64,000 nucleotides of DNA from Aalborgiella sp040079635 (GTDB lineage: Bacteria > Pseudomonadota > Gammaproteobacteria > Burkholderiales > Burkholderiaceae_C), in assembly GCA_040079635.1 (NCBI GenBank), contig JBEBJY010000004.1:1-64000 (forward strand). The letters run 5' to 3'. Shown here piece after piece: positions 8,540 to 16,312 of this stretch; positions within the stretch are counted from its first letter, which is position 1, and every line of letters begins with the position of its first letter. The position numbers were made by a program, and so were the translations under genes. The notes below the pieces were generated by a model that did no database searches, had not been told where the DNA came from, and worked only from the letters and a program-made list of their open reading frames with translations.

Positions 8540-9514
8540 ATGACCGCTCCCACCATCGCCCGCCAACGAACTGCTGCATCTATCTCTTGCGTGATGCCCG
8601 CATACAACGAAGCGGGCAATTTAGGTCTTGTAGCTCCCCGCGTTCTGTTAGCGCTGGGACAATTGTCGCCGCAGGTAGAGCTGATCATAGTCAACGATGG
8701 CAGCCGTGACGCGACAGAACAAGTCATGGCTGATTTGTGCTCAAAACACCCACAAGTGGTTGCCTTGAATTTGTCCCGTAATTTCGGCAAAGAGCCCGCT
8801 TTAACTGCCGGCTTAGAAGCCTCTAACGGTGAAGTTGTCTTTATTTTGGATGCAGATGGCCAGCACCCAGTTGATTTACTGCCTGAAATGCTGCAAAAAT
8901 GGGAGCAAGGTGCTGATGTGGTTTACGCTGTCCGTAAGACGCGGCATGACCAGTCAAAACTTCACATCGCGTTTACCAGCGTGTTTTACAAGCTCATCAA
9001 CTGGCGTAGTCGCGTAAAAATCCCGGCCAATGCGGGCGATTTCCGGCTGATGGGCAGAAACGTTGTGCAAGCGCTGCAACAGCTGCCTGAACGAAATCGT
9101 TTCATGAAAGGTTTGTACGCCTGGGTCGGGTTCAACAGCACCGCCATAGATTACGAACCGCTGCCCCGCGAGGATGGGCAATCTAACTATGGATTCCGAG
9201 GCGCGCTGTCATTGGCTGTCACGGGTTTGCTGGCATTTTCAGTTGCCCCCTTGCGCCTTGTCAGCTATTTTGGGCTATTCCTGTCCATTGCGGCACTTGG
9301 CTATGGCGCATGGGTGGTTTTTGACTACTTTTGGTTTGGCGCGGACACGCCGGGCTACGCCACCATCGTGGTTGGGATGATGTTTTTAAGCGGCATTCAA
9401 CTCTTGTCCATCGGTATTTTGGCTGAGTATGTTGGACGTATTTACGAAGAAGTCAAACAACGGCCTACGTATTTACTGCGTTCAAGAATTGGCAAGGGTT
9501 TAAATCAGCCATGA
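8540..9514 (+). CDS. Polyprenyl-phosphate glycosyltransferase, GtrB/DPM1 type (GT2)
   Basis: A 324-residue GT2 enzyme. SCVMPAYNEAGN near residue 16, VNDGSRDAT near 51 and the DADGQHP metal-binding motif at 104-110 are the GT2 core. Two C-terminal membrane helices (about residues 225-290) and the ILAEYVGRIYEEVKQRP tail are typical of GtrB and dolichyl-phosphate-mannose-synthase-like proteins. These move a sugar from a nucleotide donor to undecaprenyl phosphate on the inner face of the cytoplasmic membrane. The next gene, ten bases on, is GtrA-like, the expected flippase partner. The sugar is not predictable from the sequence. Confidence 0.9.
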   Translation: MTAPTIARQRTAASISCVMPAYNEAGNLGLVAPRVLLALGQLSPQVELIIVNDGSRDATEQVMADLCSKHPQVVALNLSRNFGKEPALTAGLEASNGEVVFILDADGQHPVDLLPEMLQKWEQGADVVYAVRKTRHDQSKLHIAFTSVFYKLINWRSRVKIPANAGDFRLMGRNVVQALQQLPERNRFMKGLYAWVGFNSTAIDYEPLPREDGQSNYGFRGALSLAVTGLLAFSVAPLRLVSYFGLFLSIAALGYGAWVVFDYFWFGADTPGYATIVVGMMFLSGIQLLSIGILAEYVGRIYEEVKQRPTYLLRSRIGKGLNQP

Positions 9515-9524
9515 GCGTTAAACC

Positions 9525-9902
9525 ATGAATTCTGGTTTGTGGTTTTTTGGCGTCGCAGCGGCGGCGGGACTCACGCATTTAGCCGTTTTCTTCCTGATTG
9601 AGCATTTTTTCCCGTCCGTTTTGCCCGAAATAGCCAATTTTTTAGCGTTTTGTGTGGCCTTTTCCGTCAGTTTCATGGGGCACAGAAACCTCAGTTTCAG
9701 CGACACCACCAGCTCCGTACAGCAAAGTTTGCGGCGATTTGTGATCACGTCCATCGCAGGATTTATCTGCAATGAGATCGTTTTTAGCCTAGCCATTCGC
9801 ATACTCGGATGGCCAAATTGGTTAGCTTTGTTTTGTGGATTTGCCGTTGCAGGTGGGCAAACTTATCTTTTAAGCCGTTTTTGGGCTTTCCATAGGAATT
9901 GA
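9525..9902 (+). CDS. GtrA-like flippase
   Basis: A 125-residue protein with four membrane helices in the GtrA/DPMS3 pattern: helices at about 4-22, 35-55, 68-90 and 97-117, with the loop MGHRNLSFSD after helix two and SRFWAFHRN at the end. GtrA proteins are thought to move polyprenyl-phosphate-linked sugar across the inner membrane. It lies ten bases after the GtrB-like gene and closes the operon. Its last 33 bases overlap the 3' end of the convergent deacetylase gene. Confidence 0.88.
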   Translation: MNSGLWFFGVAAAAGLTHLAVFFLIEHFFPSVLPEIANFLAFCVAFSVSFMGHRNLSFSDTTSSVQQSLRRFVITSIAGFICNEIVFSLAIRILGWPNWLALFCGFAVAGGQTYLLSRFWAFHRN

Positions 9903-10721
9903 TTTTTTTAGGTTAACGCTGGCATGCGACAAAGCCTGCGCAAATGCATCGTTTGACAAGTAATTGAACTCCCGCTGCCGTGCTCGCGCGATGCCGTCGT
10001 CTGCATCTAAAGCATCTATTGCACCGTTTGCAGGATGGCACATGATGATGGTGTGATCGGGCGCTTCCATCAACCACTGCGCCATCAGTCTGCCAAAATC
10101 GCCTTCTGAACCCTCGAAATTATAGATGCCAAATAGGCCTCTAGCCGGCGTAATATCTGCCTTAATAGCTATATTTTTAATAGCATTTGAATTCAAAGCT
10201 GCAATCACATTGGCCTTCACATCCAACCAACCAGAAGCACCTTTTGAAGCACCTCGAGAAATACGCAAATACGGCTTTTGGTCGATGGCCACGCCTTTGT
10301 AGCGCTTCGCCATGACGTCAACCAAAGCGTCACGAATGCCTTTGAACTGGTGTACATGCTGATGCCCATCAATATGGCTGGGCGGCGCTTGCCAGACCTG
10401 CTCAAAAGCGTCGAGCTGGCGTTCAATCACATCCCGCGCTTTTGCTTGGCTGTAGCCGCCCAAAACCGCTGTCAACATCGCGCGCTTCAAACCGCGGCCA
10501 TGCCCAGCCTCAATGGCAAAGGGGCTGGTCCAATCCAGGTGCAAGCCCACATCAATCTGCCCTCGAAGCTCCGCCAAAGCGGGCGCGTCTTTCGCCCAAC
10601 GCGGCGACAGTGTCATAGCGCTGGTGGCGGTCAGCCGCCCTTGTTGCGCCAAAGTAACGATCCCGCGCGAGACGGCTGCGTTGAAAGCGAAGTCGTCTGC
10701 GTTGAGGATGAGGTGCTTCAT
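9870..10721 (-). CDS. ChbG/HpnK-family carbohydrate deacetylase
   Basis: A 283-residue YdjC/ChbG/HpnK-type deacetylase. The start MKHLILNADDF places the metal-binding Asp pair at residues 8-9. VGLHLDWTSPF and HIDGHQHVHQF supply the metal-binding histidines, and IIMCHPANG is the C-terminal motif. Upstream in-frame codons add about 40 unrelated residues and lack the usual family start, so I use the ATG at 10721. The 48-base repeat copy R2 lies inside the gene and encodes AIKNIAIKADITPARG with no stop. The substrate could be an N-acetylated sugar of glycan or hopanoid type. It is 53 bases downstream of mpl. Confidence 0.88.
   Translation of the reverse strand: MKHLILNADDFAFNAAVSRGIVTLAQQGRLTATSAMTLSPRWAKDAPALAELRGQIDVGLHLDWTSPFAIEAGHGRGLKRAMLTAVLGGYSQAKARDVIERQLDAFEQVWQAPPSHIDGHQHVHQFKGIRDALVDVMAKRYKGVAIDQKPYLRISRGASKGASGWLDVKANVIAALNSNAIKNIAIKADITPARGLFGIYNFEGSEGDFGRLMAQWLMEAPDHTIIMCHPANGAIDALDADDGIARARQREFNYLSNDAFAQALSHASVNLKKSIPMESPKTA
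10139..10186 (+). repeat. 48-base dispersed repeat, copy R2, inside the deacetylase gene
   Basis: Full-length 48-base copy with CTCTAGCCGGCG intact and the AGCTAT/ATAGC hairpin half. It is antisense to the deacetylase gene that contains it. The codon that is TAG or TAA in most intergenic copies is AAG here, so the frame stays open. Confidence 0.88.
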
Positions 10722-10774
10722 GGTTGCATGATTAAACACATCTTTACTTAGTTTTAGCTTGTTATCAGCGTGTT

Positions 10775-12193
10775 TTAGCCTACTTTTGACTGCAGAGCTG
10801 CCAATAATTTGCCATGAATGCCACCAAAACCACCATTGCTCATACACACAATGGTGTCGCCCGCTTGCACCGCTTGCATGATTTGGTTCAATAATTCATC
10901 AATAGAATCAGCCACTTGCGCTCTTTCCCCCATCACAGCCAAGGGTTCACGTGGATCCCAGCCTAGGCCACCGCTGTGGCAAAACACCAAGTCGGCATCC
11001 TTCAGGCTGTCAGCCAGCTGCGCTTTCATCGTGCCCAGTTTCATGGTGTTGCTGCGGGGCTCTAAGACGGCCAAAATGCGGCCTTGATTAGCGGATTTAG
11101 CCAACTGCTGCTTCAAACCATCCAAGGTCGTCGCAATCGCGCTTGGGTGATGCGCAAAATCGTCATACACCGTCACACCGGCTACCGTTCCGCGCACTTC
11201 CATGCGGCGTTTGACATTTTCAAAGCTGGCTAGGGCATTTGCAGCCATGCTGGGCGCAACGCCGATGTGCTGCGCCGCCGCTATCGCTGCCAAGGCATTA
11301 TTTTGATTATGAACACCCTGTAGCCGCCATATTACCTGCCCAAGCAGCTCTTTATTTAATAACACCTTAAACGCATCTGGTGCACCTTCTGCAGACCAAC
11401 GGACAGACCCGTTTTCGCCCGCTGCTGGCATTTCACCAAAGCTAACCCGCTCACTCCAGCAGCCCATCTCTAAAACGCGCTGCAAACTGGCTTCAGCACC
11501 GTTGTAAACCACACGCCCCGATGCTGGAACTGTGCGCACCAAATGGTGAAACTGGCGCTCAATCGCCGCAAGATTGTCAAAAATATCAGCGTGGTCGAAC
11601 TCTAAATTGTTCAAAACCGCTGTTCTAGGGCGGTAATGGACAAATTTGCTGCGTTTGTCGAAAAAGGCGGTGTCGTATTCGTCGGCCTCGATAACAAAGT
11701 ATTTTTCGCCTGAACTTTGACCTAAACGTGCAGAAACTCCGAAGTTCAAAGGCACACCGCCGACTAAAAACCCAGGCTTCAAGCCAGCGCACTCTAAGAT
11801 CCACGCCAGCATTGACGTTGTCGTCGTTTTGCCATGCGTACCCGCGACGGCCAGCACATGGCGACCTTGCAAAACGTTTTCAGCAAGCCACTGCGGGCCA
11901 CTGATGTAGGGCATGCCGGCGTCCAAAATCGCTTCCATCAGCGGGAATTTCGGTGTGCCGTCGGCATGGTGAACGCGGCTGACAACATTGCCAATGACGA
12001 AAACGTCCGGTTTCAATGCCAATTGCTCAGCCCCGAAGCCTTCAATCAAATCAATGCCCAAAGCGCGTAATTGGTCACTCATAGGCGGGTAAACGCCAGC
12101 GTCGCAACCGGTGACTTTATGCCCCGCTTCGCGGGCTAATGCCGCAACGCCACCCATGAAGGTGCCGCAAATGCCTAAAATATGAATATGCAT
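10775..12193 (-). CDS. mpl: UDP-N-acetylmuramate:L-alanyl-gamma-D-glutamyl-meso-DAP ligase
   Basis: A 472-residue Mur ligase that re-attaches the recycled murein tripeptide to UDP-MurNAc in the cytoplasm. MHIHILGICGTFMGG is the distinctive Mpl N-terminus. The P-loop is AGTHGKTTTTS at residues 117-127. ADEYDTAFFDKRSKF and NNLEFDHADIF are conserved Mpl/MurC motifs, and VYDDFAHHPSAI is the C-terminal ligase signature. Length fits the family. The start faces the next plus-strand gene head to head, and the two coding regions overlap by up to 12 bases. Together with ampD at 23.6 kb it indicates a peptidoglycan recycling route. Confidence 0.95.
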   Translation of the reverse strand: MHIHILGICGTFMGGVAALAREAGHKVTGCDAGVYPPMSDQLRALGIDLIEGFGAEQLALKPDVFVIGNVVSRVHHADGTPKFPLMEAILDAGMPYISGPQWLAENVLQGRHVLAVAGTHGKTTTTSMLAWILECAGLKPGFLVGGVPLNFGVSARLGQSSGEKYFVIEADEYDTAFFDKRSKFVHYRPRTAVLNNLEFDHADIFDNLAAIERQFHHLVRTVPASGRVVYNGAEASLQRVLEMGCWSERVSFGEMPAAGENGSVRWSAEGAPDAFKVLLNKELLGQVIWRLQGVHNQNNALAAIAAAQHIGVAPSMAANALASFENVKRRMEVRGTVAGVTVYDDFAHHPSAIATTLDGLKQQLAKSANQGRILAVLEPRSNTMKLGTMKAQLADSLKDADLVFCHSGGLGWDPREPLAVMGERAQVADSIDELLNQIMQAVQAGDTIVCMSNGGFGGIHGKLLAALQSKVG

Positions 12194-12793
12194 GACTCTA
12201 TTATCGCTGGCAATATGGCTTCTGAAATCTCGATATCGGCAGCCAGGTTGGTCGTTGAAGAGGGTTTGGACTACGGTGCAGCCAAACTTCGCGCTGTCAA
12301 ACAGCTAGGCCTGCCTGCACGAACCCAATTGCCCAGCCACGACGAGGTGGAAGCCGAAGTGCGCGACTACATTGCCTTGTTTTGTGCCGACACGCAGCCA
12401 ACTGAGCTTGCCGCACTGCGCGAACTAGCCCTTCTGTGGATGCAGCGCATGGTGGAGTTCAGACCCTATTTGGGCGGATCGGTGTGGCATGGCACGGCGA
12501 CCAAGCTGTCGGACATCTATATTGCGCTGTTTTGCGACGACTCAAAATCTGCTGAAATCGCCTTGATTGACCACCGCGCGGACTATGTTGCCCGATCAAT
12601 TAAAGGGTTTGATGGCGGCATGGTTGAAGCACTGAGCATCCATGCGCCTTGCAAAGCCTTGGATACTGAGATTGGCGTGCATTTGATTATTTATGACTAT
12701 GATGATTTGCGAGGCGCTTTGAAACTAGACAGCCAAGGCCGTAAACCACGTGGGGATTTGGTTGCAGTTGCTAAACTATTGAATCAAAATTAA
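12182..12793 (+). CDS. Hypothetical protein with a degenerate nucleotidyltransferase-like motif
   Basis: A 203-residue acidic, probably cytoplasmic protein. Residues 98-114 read GGSVWHGTATKLSDIYI, which resembles the hG[GS]-x(9-13)-Dh[DE]h signature of minimal nucleotidyltransferases, with Asp111 kept and the second acid replaced by Tyr113. A third acid could come from the following ALIDH strand. ATG codons at 12182, 12188 and 12215 are possible starts; none has a strong ribosome site, and the first two overlap the divergent mpl start. I recall short proteins of this kind beside mpl in other Burkholderiales, sometimes carrying a misleading ligase name. A catalytic role is doubtful. Confidence 0.65.
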   Translation: MNMHDSIIAGNMASEISISAARLVVEEGLDYGAAKLRAVKQLGLPARTQLPSHDEVEAEVRDYIALFCADTQPTELAALRELALLWMQRMVEFRPYLGGSVWHGTATKLSDIYIALFCDDSKSAEIALIDHRADYVARSIKGFDGGMVEALSIHAPCKALDTEIGVHLIIYDYDDLRGALKLDSQGRKPRGDLVAVAKLLNQN

Positions 12794-12812
12794 ATTAGGC
12801 ACGATAGGATTA

Positions 12813-13385
12813 ATGAACAATTCTTCTAAACCGCTTGCGCAACGCCGACATCTGTTGACTGTTGGCGCAGCTGTCGCCGCTGTGCTGGCTGGCGCTGGTG
12901 CTGCTTATTGGCAAAGCAAGCGGGATCTAGGACAAATAGAAAAGCCCGCAGAGCCGATAACTGGCGGTTTGGACCAGCTTTGGCAGATGCAATTTGACAC
13001 GCCAGACGGAGGCAAACTCGCCATGCAATCGGTGAAGGGCAAACCACTGCTGATCAATTTCTGGGCAACTTGGTGTCCACCTTGTGTTGAAGAGCTGCCG
13101 TTATTGGAGCGCTTCTACAGCGAAAACAAAGCTAAAAGCGTGCAAATTGTTGGCTTAGCAGCAGACAAACCAGAAGCTGTGCGCAGTTTTCTGAAGAAGT
13201 TACCGCTCACATTCCCCATTGGCATTACCGATTTATCAGGGATTGCGCTGAGCAAATCTTGGGGAAACCTTGCTGGAGGCTTACCGTTTTCTGTCATGCT
13301 GGCGGCAAATGGACGTATGTTGCAGCGTAAAATGGGCAAACTGAGTGAGGATGACTTGAAAATTTGGTTGGCTGCAGCGCAATAA
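12813..13385 (+). CDS. TlpA-family thiol:disulfide oxidoreductase
   Basis: A 190-residue thioredoxin-fold protein with one N-terminal hydrophobic anchor or signal (about residues 14-31) after a basic start. The active site is WATWCPPC, Cys88 and Cys91. Later motifs are VVGLAADKPEAV-like and GGLPFSVML with the cis-Pro. It is probably a periplasmic, membrane-tethered reductase for cytochrome c or other exported thiols. The ATG has AGGA six bases upstream. It follows the preceding gene by 19 bases and precedes accB by 139. In many relatives aroQ sits in this gap; here it does not. Confidence 0.88.
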   Translation: MNNSSKPLAQRRHLLTVGAAVAAVLAGAGAAYWQSKRDLGQIEKPAEPITGGLDQLWQMQFDTPDGGKLAMQSVKGKPLLINFWATWCPPCVEELPLLERFYSENKAKSVQIVGLAADKPEAVRSFLKKLPLTFPIGITDLSGIALSKSWGNLAGGLPFSVMLAANGRMLQRKMGKLSEDDLKIWLAAAQ

Positions 13386-13424
13386 GCAACCAACATTCAT
13401 TCATCTACATTTATAAAATTAACG

Positions 13425-13442
13425 TTAATTGATATCAATTAA
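13425..13442. promoter_or_regulatory. Perfect 18-base palindrome upstream of accB
   Basis: TTAATTGATATCAATTAA is an exact inverted repeat without spacer, 83 bases before the accB start in an AT-rich intergenic region. It could be an operator for a dimeric regulator of the acc genes. The regulator cannot be named. Confidence 0.45.
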
Positions 13443-13524
13443 AGAAAATTAACCACCAATGATGATATTTAAGTCATTTTTAGGTTAAATTGCAATTTTT
13501 AAGAAGAACACGAGGCACACTGGC

Positions 13525-14001
13525 ATGGACTTACGCAAACTAAAAACTTTGATCGACTTGGTATCAGATTCCAACGTCACAGAATTAGAAATCACGGAAG
13601 CTGAAGGTACGGTCCGCATCGTCAAAGGCGGGGGTGGCGCGCCTTATGTGCAACATGCCATGACGCACAACCCGCAACAGCAGTCTATGCCGATGCAATA
13701 CGCTGCACCCATGAGCTCTTCTGCGATTGAAGCTGCGCCTATTCCAGCTGCAGAACCTGTATCTGTCGGTCACAGCGTTAAATCGCCGATGGTGGGTACG
13801 TTTTATCGTGCGGCTAGCCCAGGCGCGAAATCTTTTGTAGAAATTGGCGATGTCGTCAAAGTTGGCGACACTGTCTGCATTATCGAAGCGATGAAGATTT
13901 TGAATGAAATCGAAGCAGATATGTCTGGTACCGTGACGCAAATTTTGTGCGAAAACGGCCAAGCCATTGAGTATGGTCAGCCCATGATCGTGATTGCTTA
14001 A
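13525..14001 (+). CDS. accB: Acetyl-CoA carboxylase biotin carboxyl carrier protein
   Basis: A 158-residue BCCP that carries biotin between the two half-reactions of acetyl-CoA carboxylase at the first committed step of fatty acid synthesis. The N-terminal helix MDLRKLKTLIDLV, a Gln/Met/Pro/Ala-rich flexible linker (about 45-80) and the C-terminal biotinyl domain with EAMKILNEI are all present; Lys124 is the biotinylation site. The ATG has GAGG upstream. accC follows after 17 bases, the usual pairing. Confidence 0.97.
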   Translation: MDLRKLKTLIDLVSDSNVTELEITEAEGTVRIVKGGGGAPYVQHAMTHNPQQQSMPMQYAAPMSSSAIEAAPIPAAEPVSVGHSVKSPMVGTFYRAASPGAKSFVEIGDVVKVGDTVCIIEAMKILNEIEADMSGTVTQILCENGQAIEYGQPMIVIA

Positions 14002-14018
14002 AAAGCAAATTTATATAT

Positions 14019-15368
14019 ATGTTCAAAAAAATCCTGATCGCAAACCGAGGCGAAATCGCCCTGCGCATTCAGCGCGCTTGTCGTGAGTTAGGCGTCAAGG
14101 CTGTGATGGTTTATTCTGAAGCCGACAAAGACGCCAAATACGTCAAATTGGCCGATGAAGCCGTTTGCATTGGCCCTGCTGCCTCTGCTTTGAGTTATCT
14201 CAATATGCCAGCGATTATTTCGGCGGCAGAGGTGACCGATTCTGAAGCGATTCACCCCGGCTACGGTTTTTTGAGCGAAAACGCCAATTTTGCCGAGCGC
14301 GTGGAAAAAAGCGGCTTCCAATTCATCGGGCCAACCGCTGAATCTATCCGCATCATGGGCGACAAGGTATCTGCCAAGCAAGCCATGATCAAAGCGGGTG
14401 TGCCCTGCGTGCCCGGCTCAGAAGGTGAATTGCCGGACGACCCTGCGATGGTGCGCCGGATTGCAAAATCAGTCGGCTACCCCGTCATCATCAAAGCCGC
14501 TGGCGGCGGTGGCGGGCGGGGCATGCGTGTGGTGCATACGGAAGCAGCACTGATCAACGCGGTGCAGATGACCAAGGCCGAAGCCGGTGCAGCGTTCAAC
14601 AACCCAGCGGTTTACATGGAAAAATTCCTGCAAAACCCACGACATGTTGAAATTCAAATTTTGACGGATAAGCATAAAAATGCTGTTTACTTGGGTGACC
14701 GCGATTGCTCTATGCAACGTCGACATCAAAAAATCATCGAAGAAGCACCTGCACCGGGCATTCCGCGCAAGTTGATTGACCGGATTGGTGAACGCTGCGT
14801 CGCTGCTTGCAAAAAAATTGGCTATCGCGGCGCGGGCACGTTTGAGTTTTTGTTTGAAAACGGTGAGTTTTATTTCATTGAAATGAACACCCGCGTGCAA
14901 GTGGAGCACACCATCACCGAAATGGTGACCGGTATTGACATTGTGAAAACGCAAATCATGGTGGCTGCGGGCGAGAAGTTGCCTTTCACGCAAAAACAAG
15001 TTGAAATGCGTGGCCATGCAATTGAGTGCCGCATCAACGCGGAAGACCCGTACAAATTTATTCCCTCACCCGGCCGCATCACCATGTGGCATGCACCAGG
15101 TGGGCCAGGTGTACGGGTGGACTCACACGTTTACACCAATTATTTTGTACCGCCAAACTATGACAGCATGATTGGCAAAATCATCACCCACGGCGACACA
15201 CGTGAGCAAGCGATTGCGCGCATGCGTACCGCTTTGGCTGAAACGCTGGTCGAGGGAATCAACACCAACATCGCCTTGCACCGTGATTTGATGGTGGATG
15301 CCAAGTTCATGGCCGGTGGTACCAATATTCATTACCTTGAAGAGTGGTTGCTGCAACATAAACGCTGA
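14019..15368 (+). CDS. accC: Acetyl-CoA carboxylase biotin carboxylase subunit
   Basis: A 449-residue ATP-grasp enzyme that carboxylates biotin on AccB. MFKKILIANRGEIALRI is the family start. KAAGGGGGRGMRVV is the glycine-rich ATP loop, RDCSMQRRHQKIIEEAPAP the biotin carboxylase signature, and EMNTRVQVEHTITEMVTGID carries the catalytic Glu and Arg. Length equals the E. coli enzyme. It sits between accB and prmA and is almost certainly co-transcribed with both. Confidence 0.97.
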   Translation: MFKKILIANRGEIALRIQRACRELGVKAVMVYSEADKDAKYVKLADEAVCIGPAASALSYLNMPAIISAAEVTDSEAIHPGYGFLSENANFAERVEKSGFQFIGPTAESIRIMGDKVSAKQAMIKAGVPCVPGSEGELPDDPAMVRRIAKSVGYPVIIKAAGGGGGRGMRVVHTEAALINAVQMTKAEAGAAFNNPAVYMEKFLQNPRHVEIQILTDKHKNAVYLGDRDCSMQRRHQKIIEEAPAPGIPRKLIDRIGERCVAACKKIGYRGAGTFEFLFENGEFYFIEMNTRVQVEHTITEMVTGIDIVKTQIMVAAGEKLPFTQKQVEMRGHAIECRINAEDPYKFIPSPGRITMWHAPGGPGVRVDSHVYTNYFVPPNYDSMIGKIITHGDTREQAIARMRTALAETLVEGINTNIALHRDLMVDAKFMAGGTNIHYLEEWLLQHKR

Positions 15369-15398
15369 TGCTCCACCATTTTATTGCGGCCAATAGAC

Positions 15399-16289
15399 AT
15401 GTTTGAACTGAAAATCATGTGCCCAGAGGCACATATCGACGAGCTAAGCGAAGCACTCGATGCCTTAGACGCGCTCAGCGTATCTGTTGAAGACGCTGAT
15501 GCTGCGACCGATGCCGAGCAAGCCTTGTTTGGCGAACCCGATATGCCGCCACCCAAAGGCGGCTGGCAACGCAGCCGTGTGACGGCTCTCTTCAACACAG
15601 AGACACTGGCGCGCGAATCAGCACAACTACTGGCAGCACAAGACTTCTTTGGCGCTTGTTCGCTTTTGGGCGTTGTCGCACTTGTGGATCAAGACTGGGT
15701 GCGTTTGACGCAATCGCAGTTTGCGCCAGTTGAAATCACCCCTGAGTTTTGGATTGTGCCAACTTGGCACGAGCCGCCAGCGGCTGCGAAACAAGTGATT
15801 CGGCTTGACCCCGGCTTGGCTTTCGGCACAGGCACGCACCCAACCACGCGCATGTGCTTGAAGTGGATTGCCCGACAGCAAGATACGGCCAACCAGTTCA
15901 AGCGGGTGCTTGATTACGGTTGTGGCTCCGGTATTTTGGCCATTGGTGCAGCCAAGTTTGGGGCTGTTCACATCGATGCTGTAGACATTGACCCTGCAGC
16001 GGTTGAGTCAACGCTTTTGAATGCTGAGGTCAACCATGTCACACTGAATACAGGCCTACCAGACAAAGTGAGTGGTCACTATCAAACAGTTCTTGCAAAT
16101 ATTTTGGCATCACCACTCAAGGTTTTAGCGCCACTGCTGTGTTCCCGCGTTGAAAAAGGTGGCTCTCTGGTTTTGGCTGGCATCTTGGCGCGCCAAGAGG
16201 AAGAGCTGAAATTAGCCTATGCGCCCTATTGCAAACTGACCGTATCAGACACTGAAGATGGCTGGATTCTGATGACCGCCACGCTATAG
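15399..16289 (+). CDS. prmA: Ribosomal protein L11 methyltransferase
   Basis: A 296-residue SAM-dependent enzyme that trimethylates ribosomal protein L11. I start at the ATG at 15399 (MFELKIMCPEAHIDELSEAL), which matches the family; a TTG 15 bases earlier adds unneeded residues. DPGLAFGTGTHPTT is the PrmA substrate/SAM motif and LDYGCGSGILAIGAA the SAM-binding loop, followed by VLANILASPL, the NPPY-like motif variant NILA. It lies 30 bases after accC. Confidence 0.96.
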   Translation: MFELKIMCPEAHIDELSEALDALDALSVSVEDADAATDAEQALFGEPDMPPPKGGWQRSRVTALFNTETLARESAQLLAAQDFFGACSLLGVVALVDQDWVRLTQSQFAPVEITPEFWIVPTWHEPPAAAKQVIRLDPGLAFGTGTHPTTRMCLKWIARQQDTANQFKRVLDYGCGSGILAIGAAKFGAVHIDAVDIDPAAVESTLLNAEVNHVTLNTGLPDKVSGHYQTVLANILASPLKVLAPLLCSRVEKGGSLVLAGILARQEEELKLAYAPYCKLTVSDTEDGWILMTATL

Positions 16290-16312
16290 TTGTGTATACG
16301 TAGTAGCTTCTT

